Positions 27,189 through 35,410 of a stretch of DNA of 64,000 nucleotides are shown here, piece after piece. The notes beneath the pieces were generated by a model. That model did no database searches. It was not told where the DNA came from and worked only from the letters and a program-made list of their open reading frames with translations. A program made the position numbers and the translations under genes. The stretch comes from Oceanibaculum nanhaiense (GTDB taxonomy: Bacteria; Pseudomonadota; Alphaproteobacteria; Oceanibaculales; Oceanibaculaceae). Every line of letters starts with the position of its first letter. Position 1 is the first letter of the stretch. The stretch covers positions 1 to 64,000 of the forward strand of contig NZ_MPOB01000005.1 of the NCBI RefSeq assembly GCF_002148795.1, in the 5' to 3' direction.

Positions 27189-28355
27189 ATGAGCGCCTGT
27201 ATCGTCGGCTGGTCGCATATGCCGTTCGGCAAGCACGAATCGGAGGATGTCGAGAGCCTGATCGTCAAGGTCGCCGTCGCCGCGCTGGAAGATGCCGGTC
27301 TCGGTCCCGACGAGATTGACGAAATCTATCTCGGTCATTTCAATGGCGGCTTTGTGCGCCAGGAATTCACTTCCTCGCTGGTCTTCCAGGCTGATGAGCG
27401 CTTTCGCTTCAAGCCGGCGACGCGCATCGAGAATGCCTGCGCCACCGGTTCCGCCGCGATCCATATGGGGCTGAACGCGATTGCCGCGAAGAAGGCAAAG
27501 CGCGTGCTGGTGGTCGGCGTCGAGAAGATGACGGAGGTCTCCGGCCAGCAGGTTGGCGATATCCTGATCCGCGCCGGCTATCTGAAGGAGGATAGCGATA
27601 TTCAGGGCGGTTTCGCCGGTGTGTTCGGCCAGATCGCGCAGAAATATTTCCAGAAGCATGGCGACCAGACCGATGCGATGGCGCGGATCGCCGCGAAGAA
27701 CCACAAGAACGGCGTCGGCAATCCCTATGCGCAGCTGCGCAAGGATCTGGGCTATGACTTCTGCAAGACCGTCTCGGACAAGAATCCGCTGGTCGCCGGG
27801 CCGCTGAAGCGCACCGATTGTTCGCTGGTGTCCGATGGCGCGGCGGCGCTGGTGCTGGCCGATACCGACACGGCGCTGTCGATGAAGAAGGCCATCGTGT
27901 TCCGCGCCGCCGAGCAGGTGAATGATTTCCTGCCAATGTCAAAACGTGACATTACCCTGTTCGAGGGCTGCGAGACTGCCTGGAAGCGGGCTTTCGCCGC
28001 CTCCGGCCTCGGCCTTGACGATCTGTCTCTGGTGGAGACGCATGATTGTTTCACCATCGCCGAGCTTCTGGAATATGAGGCAATGGGCCTGACGCCGCGC
28101 GGCAAAGGCCATGTCGCCATCGAAGAAGGCTGGGTGGAGAAAGATGGCAAGCTGCCGGTGAACCCATCCGGCGGGCTGAAGTCCAAGGGCCACCCGATTG
28201 GCGCCACTGGTGTCTCCATGCATGTGCTTTCCGCCATGCAGCTGACCGGCACGGCCGGTGACATGCAGGTGAAGAACGCCAAGCTGGCCGGCATCTTCAA
28301 CATGGGCGGCGCCGCTGTCGCCAATTACGTCTCGATCCTGGAGCCGCTGCGCTAA
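27189..28355 (+). CDS. Acetyl-CoA acetyltransferase (thiolase), SCP2-like branch
   Basis: The 388-residue thiolase carries nucleophilic Cys84 in RIENACATGSAAIHMG. ETHDCFTIAELLEYEAMGL, near residue 285, is typical of the SCP2/degradative-like branch. NPSGGLKSKGHPIGATG has the catalytic His. It condenses or cleaves acyl-CoAs; the chain length is not determined. The gene stands alone, between a GGGAG ribosome site and a strong terminator at 28382-28411. Confidence 0.92.
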   Translation: MSACIVGWSHMPFGKHESEDVESLIVKVAVAALEDAGLGPDEIDEIYLGHFNGGFVRQEFTSSLVFQADERFRFKPATRIENACATGSAAIHMGLNAIAAKKAKRVLVVGVEKMTEVSGQQVGDILIRAGYLKEDSDIQGGFAGVFGQIAQKYFQKHGDQTDAMARIAAKNHKNGVGNPYAQLRKDLGYDFCKTVSDKNPLVAGPLKRTDCSLVSDGAAALVLADTDTALSMKKAIVFRAAEQVNDFLPMSKRDITLFEGCETAWKRAFAASGLGLDDLSLVETHDCFTIAELLEYEAMGLTPRGKGHVAIEEGWVEKDGKLPVNPSGGLKSKGHPIGATGVSMHVLSAMQLTGTAGDMQVKNAKLAGIFNMGGAAVANYVSILEPLR

Positions 28356-28381
28356 GCAGCGTTCGCCATCGGATTTAGCAG

Positions 28382-28411
28382 CAGCCCGGCTTCACGCCGG
28401 GCTGTTTGTTT
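28382..28411 (+). terminator. Rho-independent terminator after the thiolase
   Basis: A 9-bp GC-rich stem CAGCCCGGC (28382-28390) pairs with GCCGGGCTG (28396-28404). The loop is 5 nt (TTCAC) and the stem is followed directly by TTTGTTT. It separates the thiolase from vapBC. Confidence 0.92.
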
Positions 28412-28419
28412 ATGCGTTA

Positions 28420-28465
28420 AAATCATATATATCTACGTATAGAAAATATTATACCCAGGTAGAAA
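28420..28465 (+). promoter_or_regulatory. AT-rich vapBC promoter/operator region
   Basis: A 45-bp AT-rich stretch in GC-rich DNA precedes vapB. It contains a -10-like TATTAT (28447-28452), a TCTA-CGTA-TAGA inverted repeat (28432-28443), and two TAGAAAAT copies exactly 20 bp apart (28440 and 28460). AGGT at 28457 serves as ribosome site. No good -35 is seen, which suggests dependence on a regulator, most likely VapB itself. Confidence 0.5.
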
Positions 28466-28720
28466 ATGGCGCTCAGCATCAAGGATCAGGAAACCGATCG
28501 GCTGGCCCGGGAAGTCGCCCGCCGAACCGGCACAAGCCTGACCGAAGCGGTCACCCAGGCGTTGCGGGAGAAGCTGCTTCGCCTGAAAGCCCGACAAGTT
28601 TCCCCCGCTCTGACCGAGGAGCTGGATGAGATTGCACGCCGTTGCGGCAGCCTGCCGGTGCGTGACGGGCGCAGTGCGGAGGAGATTGTCGGCTATGACG
28701 AAGCCGGGTTGCCGCGCTGA
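28466..28720 (+). CDS. vapB: VapB-type antitoxin
   Basis: The 84-residue antitoxin belongs to the Rv0623-like (PF07704) family. The N-terminal [37 protein letters not shown] forms a ribbon-helix-helix DNA-binding unit. The C-terminal tail with [16 protein letters not shown] wraps the partner toxin. The stop codon overlaps the vapC start by one base (TGATG), so toxin translation is coupled to antitoxin translation. Confidence 0.9.
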   Translation: MALSIKDQETDRLAREVARRTGTSLTEAVTQALREKLLRLKARQVSPALTEELDEIARRCGSLPVRDGRSAEEIVGYDEAGLPR

Positions 28721-29109
28721 TGGTGATCGACACGTCCGCTTTGGTGGCGATCCTCTCCGATAAGCCGGAACGGCGCGCTTTCAATGAAGCGATTGCGGCC
28801 GATCCGGTGAGGCTCGTCTCTGCAGGCACCTTGATCGAGGCGGGAATCGTTCTGGAGGCCCGCTATGGCGAGATTGCCGGGCGGGAACTGGATCTGTTCC
28901 TGCATCGGGCGGGGTGTGAAATCGTACCGGTCGATGCGGAGCAGGCCGAACTGGCGCGGAGGGCGGCGCGCCGATACGGAAAGGGCCGCCATCCTGCCGG
29001 ACTGAATTATGGCGATCTGTTCGCGTATGCTCTTGCAAAGGCAACAGAGGAAAAACTGCTCTTCAAGGGGCAGGATTTTACCCAGACGGATATTGCCGCC
29101 GCGGTCTGA
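28720..29109 (+). CDS. vapC: VapC-type PIN-domain toxin
   Basis: The 129-residue PIN ribonuclease has all four acidic residues: Asp4 (VIDTSA), Glu40 (GTLIEAG), Asp99 (LNYGDLFAYALA) and Asp119 (FKGQDFTQTD). It is full length and likely active, probably cutting a tRNA or rRNA as other VapCs do. It ends immediately next to the stop of the convergent methyltransferase gene, with no intervening base. Confidence 0.93.
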   Translation: MVIDTSALVAILSDKPERRAFNEAIAADPVRLVSAGTLIEAGIVLEARYGEIAGRELDLFLHRAGCEIVPVDAEQAELARRAARRYGKGRHPAGLNYGDLFAYALAKATEEKLLFKGQDFTQTDIAAAV

Positions 29110-30471
29110 TCAATCCTCGACCTGTTCGTCTGCCGGCTTAGCCTCCGCTTCCGGCGCGCGCTCCAGAACGGCGGCGGTGAAGCCGTCGGTGCCATGAAGG
29201 CCGGGGGTCAGCCGCAGATAACCCTCGACGATTGAACCTTCCGGCGGCGCTTCGGTGCCGACCGCTTCTGGCCATATGTCAAAGATTGACAATTGCCGGA
29301 AATCGGCATGATCCGCCAGGAAGGCAGCGATGCGATCCTCATTCTCGGCAGCCAGCAGCGAGCAGGTGGCATAGACCAGTCGTCCGCCCGGCTTTACCAG
29401 GCGCGAGGCACTGTCCAGGATGGAGGATTGCAGGGCAGTCAGCTCGGCCAGGTCGATGCCGCCGCGGCCCCATTTGGCGTCCGGGTTGCGCCGCCAGGTG
29501 CCGGTACCGGTGCAGGGCGCATCGACCAGCACACGGTCGAACTTGCCCTTATGCCGCTTCACCCAGGGATCGCGCTCGCTCGCCAGTGGCCGGCGCTCGA
29601 TGTTGTGCGCCTGGGCACGGCGCTGGCGGACGGTCAGTCGCTCCAGCCTTTTTGCATTCACATCGCAGGCGACGATGCGGCCCTTGTTCTGCATCAGCGC
29701 CGCCATCGCCAGCGTCTTGCCGCCGGCCCCGGCGCAGAAATCCACCACCTGCATGCCGGGTTGCGCGCCGACCAGCAGCGCCAGCAGCTGCGAGCCTTCA
29801 TCCTGGATTTCGATCAGTCCGGATTTCAGCGCCTCGGTGCCGCCCAGCGCCGGCCGTCCGCCCAGCCGCAGCCCGATCGGTGAATAGAGGGCGGGCTTGG
29901 AGAAGATACCGTCGCGTTTCATCGCTGCGATGGCGTCTTCCTGCGTGCCTAGCAGCAGGTTGACGCGCAGGTCGGTCGTGGCCTCGTCGTTCAGCGCCCG
30001 CAATTCCTCGGCGAAGCGCTCGCCCAGGGCGGCGCGCAGGCCGGCCTCGGCCCAGTAGGGGCATTCCAGCAGCACCGCTTCCGACATGTGCGGATGCTCC
30101 AGCGTGTGGGTGACCAGCCGGTCCGCGAGCACGATCTCGCCATCCTCCAGCGGGTAGGGGTCATAGTGCCGGCCGTCGAACAGGCTGCGCAGCTCCGGCC
30201 CGGTCAGTTTCTCCACCAGCAGCAGATAGGCGATCAGCAGGTTGCGCGGCAGCGCCTTCGCCTTCGCATGCTCCAGCCACCAGCCGAGCCGCGCGCGCCG
30301 GCGGAAGATGCCATAGACCAGCGCCTGGATGGCGGTGCGGTCCTTGCTGCCGATATAGCGGCGCTGTTTCAGATAGGCGCCCACCGCGGCATCCGCCGGC
30401 GCCGGGGTGTCGCCAGCCTGGATCGCCTCGAAAATCTCGATGGCGGCGGTGATGCGGGCGCCGGGAGTCAT
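29110..30471 (-). CDS. RsmB-type RNA (cytosine-5) methyltransferase
   Basis: The 453-residue SAM-dependent methyltransferase of the RsmB/NOP2/Sun family starts at the ATG at 30471. The longer frame to 30627 adds Arg/Trp/Pro-rich non-conserved codons. An N-terminal NusB-like helical part (IGSKDRTAIQALVYGIFRRR) is followed by the methylase domain: FCAGAGGKTLAMAALMQNKG, VDAPCTGTGTWRRNPDAKW (Cys for product release) and YATCSLLAAEN (Cys nucleophile). Expected target is C967 of 16S rRNA or another rRNA cytosine. It starts 4 bp after the upstream HAD gene's stop. Confidence 0.9.
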   Translation of the reverse strand: MTPGARITAAIEIFEAIQAGDTPAPADAAVGAYLKQRRYIGSKDRTAIQALVYGIFRRRARLGWWLEHAKAKALPRNLLIAYLLLVEKLTGPELRSLFDGRHYDPYPLEDGEIVLADRLVTHTLEHPHMSEAVLLECPYWAEAGLRAALGERFAEELRALNDEATTDLRVNLLLGTQEDAIAAMKRDGIFSKPALYSPIGLRLGGRPALGGTEALKSGLIEIQDEGSQLLALLVGAQPGMQVVDFCAGAGGKTLAMAALMQNKGRIVACDVNAKRLERLTVRQRRAQAHNIERRPLASERDPWVKRHKGKFDRVLVDAPCTGTGTWRRNPDAKWGRGGIDLAELTALQSSILDSASRLVKPGGRLVYATCSLLAAENEDRIAAFLADHADFRQLSIFDIWPEAVGTEAPPEGSIVEGYLRLTPGLHGTDGFTAAVLERAPEAEAKPADEQVED

Positions 30472-30475
30472 TTTC

Positions 30476-31393
30476 TTACCAGGTAAAGGCGGGAACGGTC
30501 GCTGTCGGGGTGAGGCCGTATTCCCCGTACAGCGCGGCGAGGCGCTGCGGGTCGGGGCGGTCGCCCATGGTGATCTCCAGCCGGTCGCAATGGATGCCGC
30601 CGGCCACCAGCAGCGTGCCGGTGCCATGCGCCCGGCCGCCCTTCACATCGGTTTCCAGATTATCGCCGACGGCGAGGATGCGGCTGCGATCCTCGATGTT
30701 CATCAGGCGCAGGCAGGTGGCGTACACCGCCTCGTGCGGCTTGCCGTAATAATGCACGAAGCCGCCCATCTGCGCGTAGCGCGCGCCGATGGAGCCGGCA
30801 CAGAGATGGCGGTCGCCCTTGTCCAGCACTTCCAGGTCCGGGTTGGCGCACAGCATCGGCAGGCCGCGCTCCAGGCAGCGCGACAGCAGATCGTCATAGC
30901 GTTCGATCGGGTCGGTGCCTTCCAGCGGGCCGGTGGCGATCACGAAGGACGCCTCTGCCGGATCGCCGACGACCTCCACACCGCTGCCGTCCAGCAACCC
31001 GAGGAAGCGGTCGCCGCCGGTATCGACACAGGTGCGGCCGAGCGAGCGGTGGAACTCGTCGGTGCGGTCGCGCAGCGACAGGAAGGCCTCCTCGCCGGAG
31101 GTGTGCACCTCGTCATAAAGATGCCGGCCGATGCCCAGATTGGTCAGCCGGTCCACCACCACCTGCGCGCGGCGCGGCGCGTTGGACAGGACGACGATGC
31201 GCTTGCCGGCCTTCTTCAGTTGCGTGAGGCACTCGGCAACGCCCGGATAGGCGGCGCCGCCATCATACAGCACACCCCAGACATCGAGGATATAGCCGTC
31301 ATATCCGGCGGCGATCTCCGCAACGCCGGAGAGAAGCGGCGGCTGCCGATCAGCAGGCTGAGCGGCGGCAGGCTGCGTGGGGGAGGCGGACAT
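30476..31393 (-). CDS. HAD-IIA-type hydrolase (TIGR01459-like) with altered motif I
   Basis: The 305-residue NagD-like HAD protein reads YILDVWGVLYDG at motif I. It keeps the nucleophile Asp37 but has Trp39 where the general acid/base Asp normally is. That DVWG form is characteristic of this alphaproteobacterial subfamily. Motif II is VLSNAPR and motif IV is VGDNLETDVKGG. The Trp in place of Asp suggests altered or reduced phosphatase chemistry. It lies 4 bp upstream of the methyltransferase start on the same strand; the ribosome site GGAGGGAC precedes the ATG. Confidence 0.88.
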   Translation of the reverse strand: MSASPTQPAAAQPADRQPPLLSGVAEIAAGYDGYILDVWGVLYDGGAAYPGVAECLTQLKKAGKRIVVLSNAPRRAQVVVDRLTNLGIGRHLYDEVHTSGEEAFLSLRDRTDEFHRSLGRTCVDTGGDRFLGLLDGSGVEVVGDPAEASFVIATGPLEGTDPIERYDDLLSRCLERGLPMLCANPDLEVLDKGDRHLCAGSIGARYAQMGGFVHYYGKPHEAVYATCLRLMNIEDRSRILAVGDNLETDVKGGRAHGTGTLLVAGGIHCDRLEITMGDRPDPQRLAALYGEYGLTPTATVPAFTW

Positions 31394-31429
31394 GTCCCTC
31401 CGTATTCCTTCTAAAATGCGGTCGGAAAA

Positions 31430-32653
31430 TCAGCGCGGGCGGCGCCCTTCGACCATCGGGCCGCCAAAGAGGTAGCCCTGCCCGAAATCCACCGGATGGT
31501 CAAGCAGGCGCAACAGCATGTCGTCGTTTTCGACATGCTCCACGATCAGGTCCATGGCGACGCGGTCCAGGGCGCCCTTCAGCAGGCCGATATCCAGCAA
31601 TGGCGGCTCGTGCTCGGCATAGGACAGCAGCAGCGAGGCATCGATCTTCAGGAATTTGAAGCCCAGTGCCGCAAACTCCTCCGGGTCGATGTCGAGGTCG
31701 GTGATGTGGTCGAGCGAGAAGCGGTAGCCGGCTTCCGCCAGCACCAGCAGCTTGTCGCGGATGGGCGAAGGGTCGGCCGGGAAGCCTTCCTGGGCGAATT
31801 CGAACACGATGGACTGCGCCAGCGAGGCATTGGCGGTCAGGAAATCGCTGAATTGCTCGAAGAAGGCGGAATCCTCCAGCGACCGGTTCGAGATGTTGCA
31901 GAAGAAGCGGCTTTCCGCCATCGGTCCGCGATGGCGGCGAACATGCTGCACCAGGCGGAACAAGGTCATATTATCGATGGCGCCGATCAGCCCTTCTTCT
32001 TCCGCGATGCCGATATAGTGATCCGGGGTAATCAGCAGGCCGGTCTTGGTGCGGATGCGCGACAGGCATTCGTAATGGATCACCCGGCGCTGCGGCAGGG
32101 TGACGACGGGTTGCATCATGATTTCGATGCGGTTGTCGCGCAGCCCCTCGCGCACGATCTCCAGGATCTCGCGCGGGTTCAGCATCGGGTCGTCAGTATC
32201 CCGCGCTGCCGACAGGACGCGCTTGCCCCTGGCTGCCGGCGGCAGGATTTCGGCTTCGGCCAGCTCGGCCTCGTCCAGTTCCCCGCCAGCAGGCTCATCG
32301 CCGCGCTTGGTCCACAATTCCTCGATCAGCGTCTGCAGCACGCGGACTTCCGCCACCACTTCCGACAGATCGCGGGCAGGCGTTTCCTCGCCGCCGAGAC
32401 TGATGAGTTCATCCATCCGCTGGCCCAGAATATCCAGCGTTTCCCGCATGTCCCGGTGGTCACGCGCCAGATAGGCCATCTGCCGTGCCAGCCGGCGGTT
32501 GCGCGAGGATATCAGCAGCGTTGCCTGCAGCCCGAGGCCGAACACCAGGATGAGGGCTGCACCCAGCAGCGACAGCGGGGCCGGGTCGATGGCCATCGGC
32601 ACATAGACCGGCAGGAGCAGGGCGGCGGCGCCGGCGAGGGCGGCGATGCACAC
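31430..32653 (-). CDS. Membrane-anchored degenerate EAL-domain protein
   Basis: The ~407-residue protein has one or two N-terminal hydrophobic helices, a coiled-coil-like stretch (residues ~50-115) and an EAL domain from about 160. The signature reads ECL (Glu195). Lys336, Glu372 and Gln392 positions are kept. The metal-binding DDFG block is replaced by DHITDLDID (Asp315, His316), so c-di-GMP hydrolysis is doubtful and a binding or scaffolding role more likely. The frame opens with GTG. In-frame upstream codons extend the hydrophobic helix (IVLQTLIAV) to a stop without ATG, GTG or TTG, so the true start may be a rarer codon. Confidence 0.82.
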   Translation of the reverse strand: MCIAALAGAAALLLPVYVPMAIDPAPLSLLGAALILVFGLGLQATLLISSRNRRLARQMAYLARDHRDMRETLDILGQRMDELISLGGEETPARDLSEVVAEVRVLQTLIEELWTKRGDEPAGGELDEAELAEAEILPPAARGKRVLSAARDTDDPMLNPREILEIVREGLRDNRIEIMMQPVVTLPQRRVIHYECLSRIRTKTGLLITPDHYIGIAEEEGLIGAIDNMTLFRLVQHVRRHRGPMAESRFFCNISNRSLEDSAFFEQFSDFLTANASLAQSIVFEFAQEGFPADPSPIRDKLLVLAEAGYRFSLDHITDLDIDPEEFAALGFKFLKIDASLLLSYAEHEPPLLDIGLLKGALDRVAMDLIVEHVENDDMLLRLLDHPVDFGQGYLFGGPMVEGRRPR

Positions 32654-32719
32654 CGCTATCAGCGTTTGCAGAACGATTGTCCGATCCCCCTCGCCGTGGC
32701 GGGCCGCTTGCCCACTGTA

Positions 32720-33787
32720 CTACACCCGATCCCGGTCGGTCCCGACGGCTTCTGCGACGCTGGAAAACCCATCGGCGCGCAGTCGCTCCGCCAGATCGTG
32801 CTTGATCCGCCCCAGAAGCCCGGGGCCATGATAAACCAGCGCGGAATAAAGCTGTACCAGCGATGCACCGGCCCGGATCTTGGCATAGGCCTGTGCGCCG
32901 CTGGAGATGCCGCCGACACCGATCAGCGGCATCTGCCCGTTCGTCAGCCGGGCGATACGGCGCAGCACGTCAGTCGAGGCTTCGAACAACGGCGCGCCGC
33001 TCAGGCCGCCGGCTTCCGCGCGGTACAGCGAGCGCAAGCCTGCCGGCCGGGCGATGGTGGTGTTGGAGATGATCAGCCCCTCTGCCGGCGCGGTCATGGC
33101 CACCTCCGCGACATCCTCGATCTGCGATTCGTCCAGGTCAGGGGCGACCTTCAGCAGCAATGGCGGTGGCGCCTTGCCGGCCGCGGCGCAGGCCGCATCG
33201 CGGGCCGCCCGCACCGCGCGGGCCAGTTCCAGAAATGGCTCGCGGCGCTGCAGGTCGCGCAGTCCGGGCGTGTTGGGGGAGGAGACATTGACCACCAGAT
33301 AATCGGCCAGCGGCGCGAAGGCGGCCGCCCCCTTCACATAATCCTCGACCGCGTCGGTACTGTCCTTGTTCTTGCCGATATTGATGCCGAGGATGCCGGA
33401 ACGCGCGCCTTGCAGGCGCGGCAGCACGGCGTCGATCCCGTCATTGTTGAAGCCCATGCGGTTGACGACCGCCGCATCCTCGGAGAGGCGGAACAGCCGG
33501 GGCTTCGGGTTGCCGGCCTGCGGGCGGGGGGTGACCGTGCCGATCTCCGTCAGGCCGAAGCCCAGCCCAAGGATTGCCCGGTAGGCTTGGGCGTTCTTGT
33601 CGAAGCCGGCAGCCAGCCCGACCGGATTCGGGAAGTCGAGTCCCCACAGACGGGTCGCCAGGATCGGGTCGTCGCCGGCGCGGGACCGCGGCGCCAGGCC
33701 GCAGGCCAGCAGCCGGATCGTCAGATCGTGCGCGGTTTCGGGCGGCAGCCGCCGCAGCAGCGGCATCGTCAGGGACGCGGCGTCCAT
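32720..33787 (-). CDS. pyrD: Dihydroorotate dehydrogenase (quinone), class 2
   Basis: The 355-residue membrane-associated FMN enzyme oxidises dihydroorotate to orotate using ubiquinone. The N-terminal helix extension (LLRRLPPETAHDLTIRLLACGL) inserts in the membrane and is specific to class 2. FMN/substrate motifs are LAAGFDKNA, NRMGFNNDG, INIGKNK and NVSSPNTPGLRDLQ, the last with the catalytic serine. It starts 3 bp after the stop of the DUF952 gene, so the two are co-transcribed. Confidence 0.95.
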   Translation of the reverse strand: MDAASLTMPLLRRLPPETAHDLTIRLLACGLAPRSRAGDDPILATRLWGLDFPNPVGLAAGFDKNAQAYRAILGLGFGLTEIGTVTPRPQAGNPKPRLFRLSEDAAVVNRMGFNNDGIDAVLPRLQGARSGILGINIGKNKDSTDAVEDYVKGAAAFAPLADYLVVNVSSPNTPGLRDLQRREPFLELARAVRAARDAACAAAGKAPPPLLLKVAPDLDESQIEDVAEVAMTAPAEGLIISNTTIARPAGLRSLYRAEAGGLSGAPLFEASTDVLRRIARLTNGQMPLIGVGGISSGAQAYAKIRAGASLVQLYSALVYHGPGLLGRIKHDLAERLRADGFSSVAEAVGTDRDRV

Positions 33788-33790
33788 CTT

Positions 33791-34159
33791 TCAGCTTTCT
33801 TCGGCTGGGCTGTTGTCGAGCGGCGGGAAGACATGCAACCCGTCCGGCCCCAATGGCAGCGTGACGGCGCTGTCCACCAGTGACAGCTGAAGCGGGGCAT
33901 AGAGATGCGGGAAGAGCTGGCCGCCGCGTGCCGGCTCCCATTTCAGGGCCGCACCCAGCCGGGCGGCCTCGACCGCGACCAGCATCAGGTCCGTTTCGCC
34001 GCGCCGGTGCTTGGCGGCGCTGCCGGGCAGTTGCCCGGCGGTCGAGAAATGCAGAAAGCCGTCGGCCTTGTCGTTTGCCGATCCGTCATATTGTCCGGTC
34101 GATTCGGCACTGCGCCAATCCGCCGCACGCACCATGGTGTAAATCATTTTCGTCTGCAT
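33791..34159 (-). CDS. DUF952 domain protein
   Basis: The 122-residue cytoplasmic protein matches DUF952: the opening IYTMVRAADWRSAESTGQYDGSANDKADGFLHFSTAGQ and the central LMLVAVEAARLGAALKWEPARGGQLFPHLYAPL. The conserved His/Glu/Arg residues resemble ADP-ribosyltransferase-like folds, but the family function is unknown. It is directly upstream of pyrD (3-bp gap), an arrangement that is conserved in several alphaproteobacteria as far as recalled, and suggests co-regulation only. Confidence 0.85.
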   Translation of the reverse strand: MQTKMIYTMVRAADWRSAESTGQYDGSANDKADGFLHFSTAGQLPGSAAKHRRGETDLMLVAVEAARLGAALKWEPARGGQLFPHLYAPLQLSLVDSAVTLPLGPDGLHVFPPLDNSPAEES

Positions 34160-34381
34160 GGGCAGGACAGTAGGTCAAACCGGCGGTGGCCGGCAAGCGG
34201 CGGTATCACGCGGTGAGAAGCCATGCAGCGGTGCCGAGGCTGATGCGCGGGTCATGCCGGTCCGGCATGTCTTGGCCTCGCCGTAAAAGCCGGGCTATGC
34301 TGTTCGCACAGAAACGATCAGAAGGATGCCGGCCCCGTATCGGGCGACCGGTATTTCGCTTGCCCACCAGGAGTTAGAAAG

Positions 34382-35221
34382 ATGCAGGCTTACAGCTATG
34401 TGGATGGCAAATGGCATGACGGCAACCCGCCGGTGCTGGGGCCGCTCAGTCACGCCACCTGGCTGTCCGGCATCATCTTCGATGGTGCGCGCGCCTTCGA
34501 GGGCACCACGCCCGATCTCGCCCTGCATTGCGAACGCTCGATCCGCTCGGCCAAGGCGCTGGGTCTGCGCGCACCGCTGACCGCCGGCGAAGTGCATGAG
34601 CTGTGCCTGGAAGGCGTGCGCAAATTCCCCAGCGGCGCGCAGCTCTATATCCGTCCGATGTTCTTCGCCGAAAGCGGCTGGATCGATCCCGATCCCGAGA
34701 CCACGCGCTTCATGCTGTCGGTCTATGAATCGCCGATGCCGGACCCGACCGGCAATTTCCGCGCGATGATCTCGCCCTATCGCCGGCCGACGCCGGAGAG
34801 CGCGCCGACCGACGCCAAGGCGTCCTGCCTCTATCCGAACAGCGGCCGGGCGATGCGGCTGGCGCGCGAGAACGGCTTCGAGAATGCGGTGATCCTCGAC
34901 CAGATCGGCAATGTCGCGGAATTCGCCACCTCCAACCTGTTCATGGTGAAGGACGGCACGGTGATGACCCCGGCGCCGAACGGCTGTTTCCTGAACGGCA
35001 TCACCCGCCAGCGCGTCATCAAGCTGCTGCGCGATGCCGGCACCCCTGTGGTTGAATGCCAGGTGACGGTGAACGACCTGGTGAATGCTGACGAGATTTT
35101 CTCGACCGGCAATTATGCCAAGGTGCAGCCCTGCAACGGCATCGGCGAGCGCAGCCTGCAGCCGGGGCCGGTCTATAGCCTGGCCCGGAAGCTGTACTGG
35201 GAGTTCGCCCACAAGGGCTGA
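34382..35221 (+). CDS. Branched-chain amino acid aminotransferase (class IV)
   Basis: The 279-residue fold-type IV PLP enzyme has PLP lysine Lys146 in PTDAKASCLYPNSGRA. The region AVILDQIGNVAEFATSNLFMVKDG contains the cofactor-binding Glu. GCFLNGITRQRVIKLL and NADEIFSTGNYAKVQP near the end fit BCAT/aminodeoxychorismate-lyase-type members. BCATs move the amino group of Leu/Ile/Val to 2-oxoglutarate. A second class IV aminotransferase is only 1.8 kb away but divergent in sequence. No operon partner; a repeat-rich spacer follows. Confidence 0.85.
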   Translation: MQAYSYVDGKWHDGNPPVLGPLSHATWLSGIIFDGARAFEGTTPDLALHCERSIRSAKALGLRAPLTAGEVHELCLEGVRKFPSGAQLYIRPMFFAESGWIDPDPETTRFMLSVYESPMPDPTGNFRAMISPYRRPTPESAPTDAKASCLYPNSGRAMRLARENGFENAVILDQIGNVAEFATSNLFMVKDGTVMTPAPNGCFLNGITRQRVIKLLRDAGTPVVECQVTVNDLVNADEIFSTGNYAKVQPCNGIGERSLQPGPVYSLARKLYWEFAHKG

Positions 35222-35271
35222 GGCTGGCGGGGCTGTCCGCTTTCAGGCGGCGGCATTCGATCTTCTCTTTC

Positions 35272-35369
35272 TGTCATTGCCGGGCTTGACCCGGCAATCC
35301 AGGGCGGCAGACCGAGAGGTCGCAGGCAGGCATTGCCCCTGGACCCCCGGGTCACGCCCGGGGGTGACG
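35272..35369. repeat. Intergenic palindromic repeat element
   Basis: TGTCATTGCCGGGCTTGACCCGGCAATCC-type sequence at 35272-35300 forms an inverted repeat (GCCGGG/CCCGGC). It is partnered by CCCCCGGGTCACGCCCGGGGG around 35344-35363, followed by GTGACG. The paired inward-facing halves and the GTCATTGCCGGGCTTGACCC wording are typical of extragenic palindromic repeats dispersed in Rhodospirillales genomes. Only one copy is in this window, so dispersal cannot be shown here. Confidence 0.6.
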
Positions 35370-35410
35370 GGTTGGGGTATAGAGTTGGAAAACCTTTCCC
35401 CCTCTCCTCC

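Noticed and set aside
30472-30627. N-terminal extension of the RsmB-type methyltransferase
   Set aside because: The added codons are Trp/Arg/Pro-rich and overlap the HAD gene's 3' end; the ATG at 30471 starts conserved sequence.
31496-33883. 795-codon plus-strand frame
   Set aside because: It runs opposite the EAL and pyrD genes, both with clear motifs on the minus strand.
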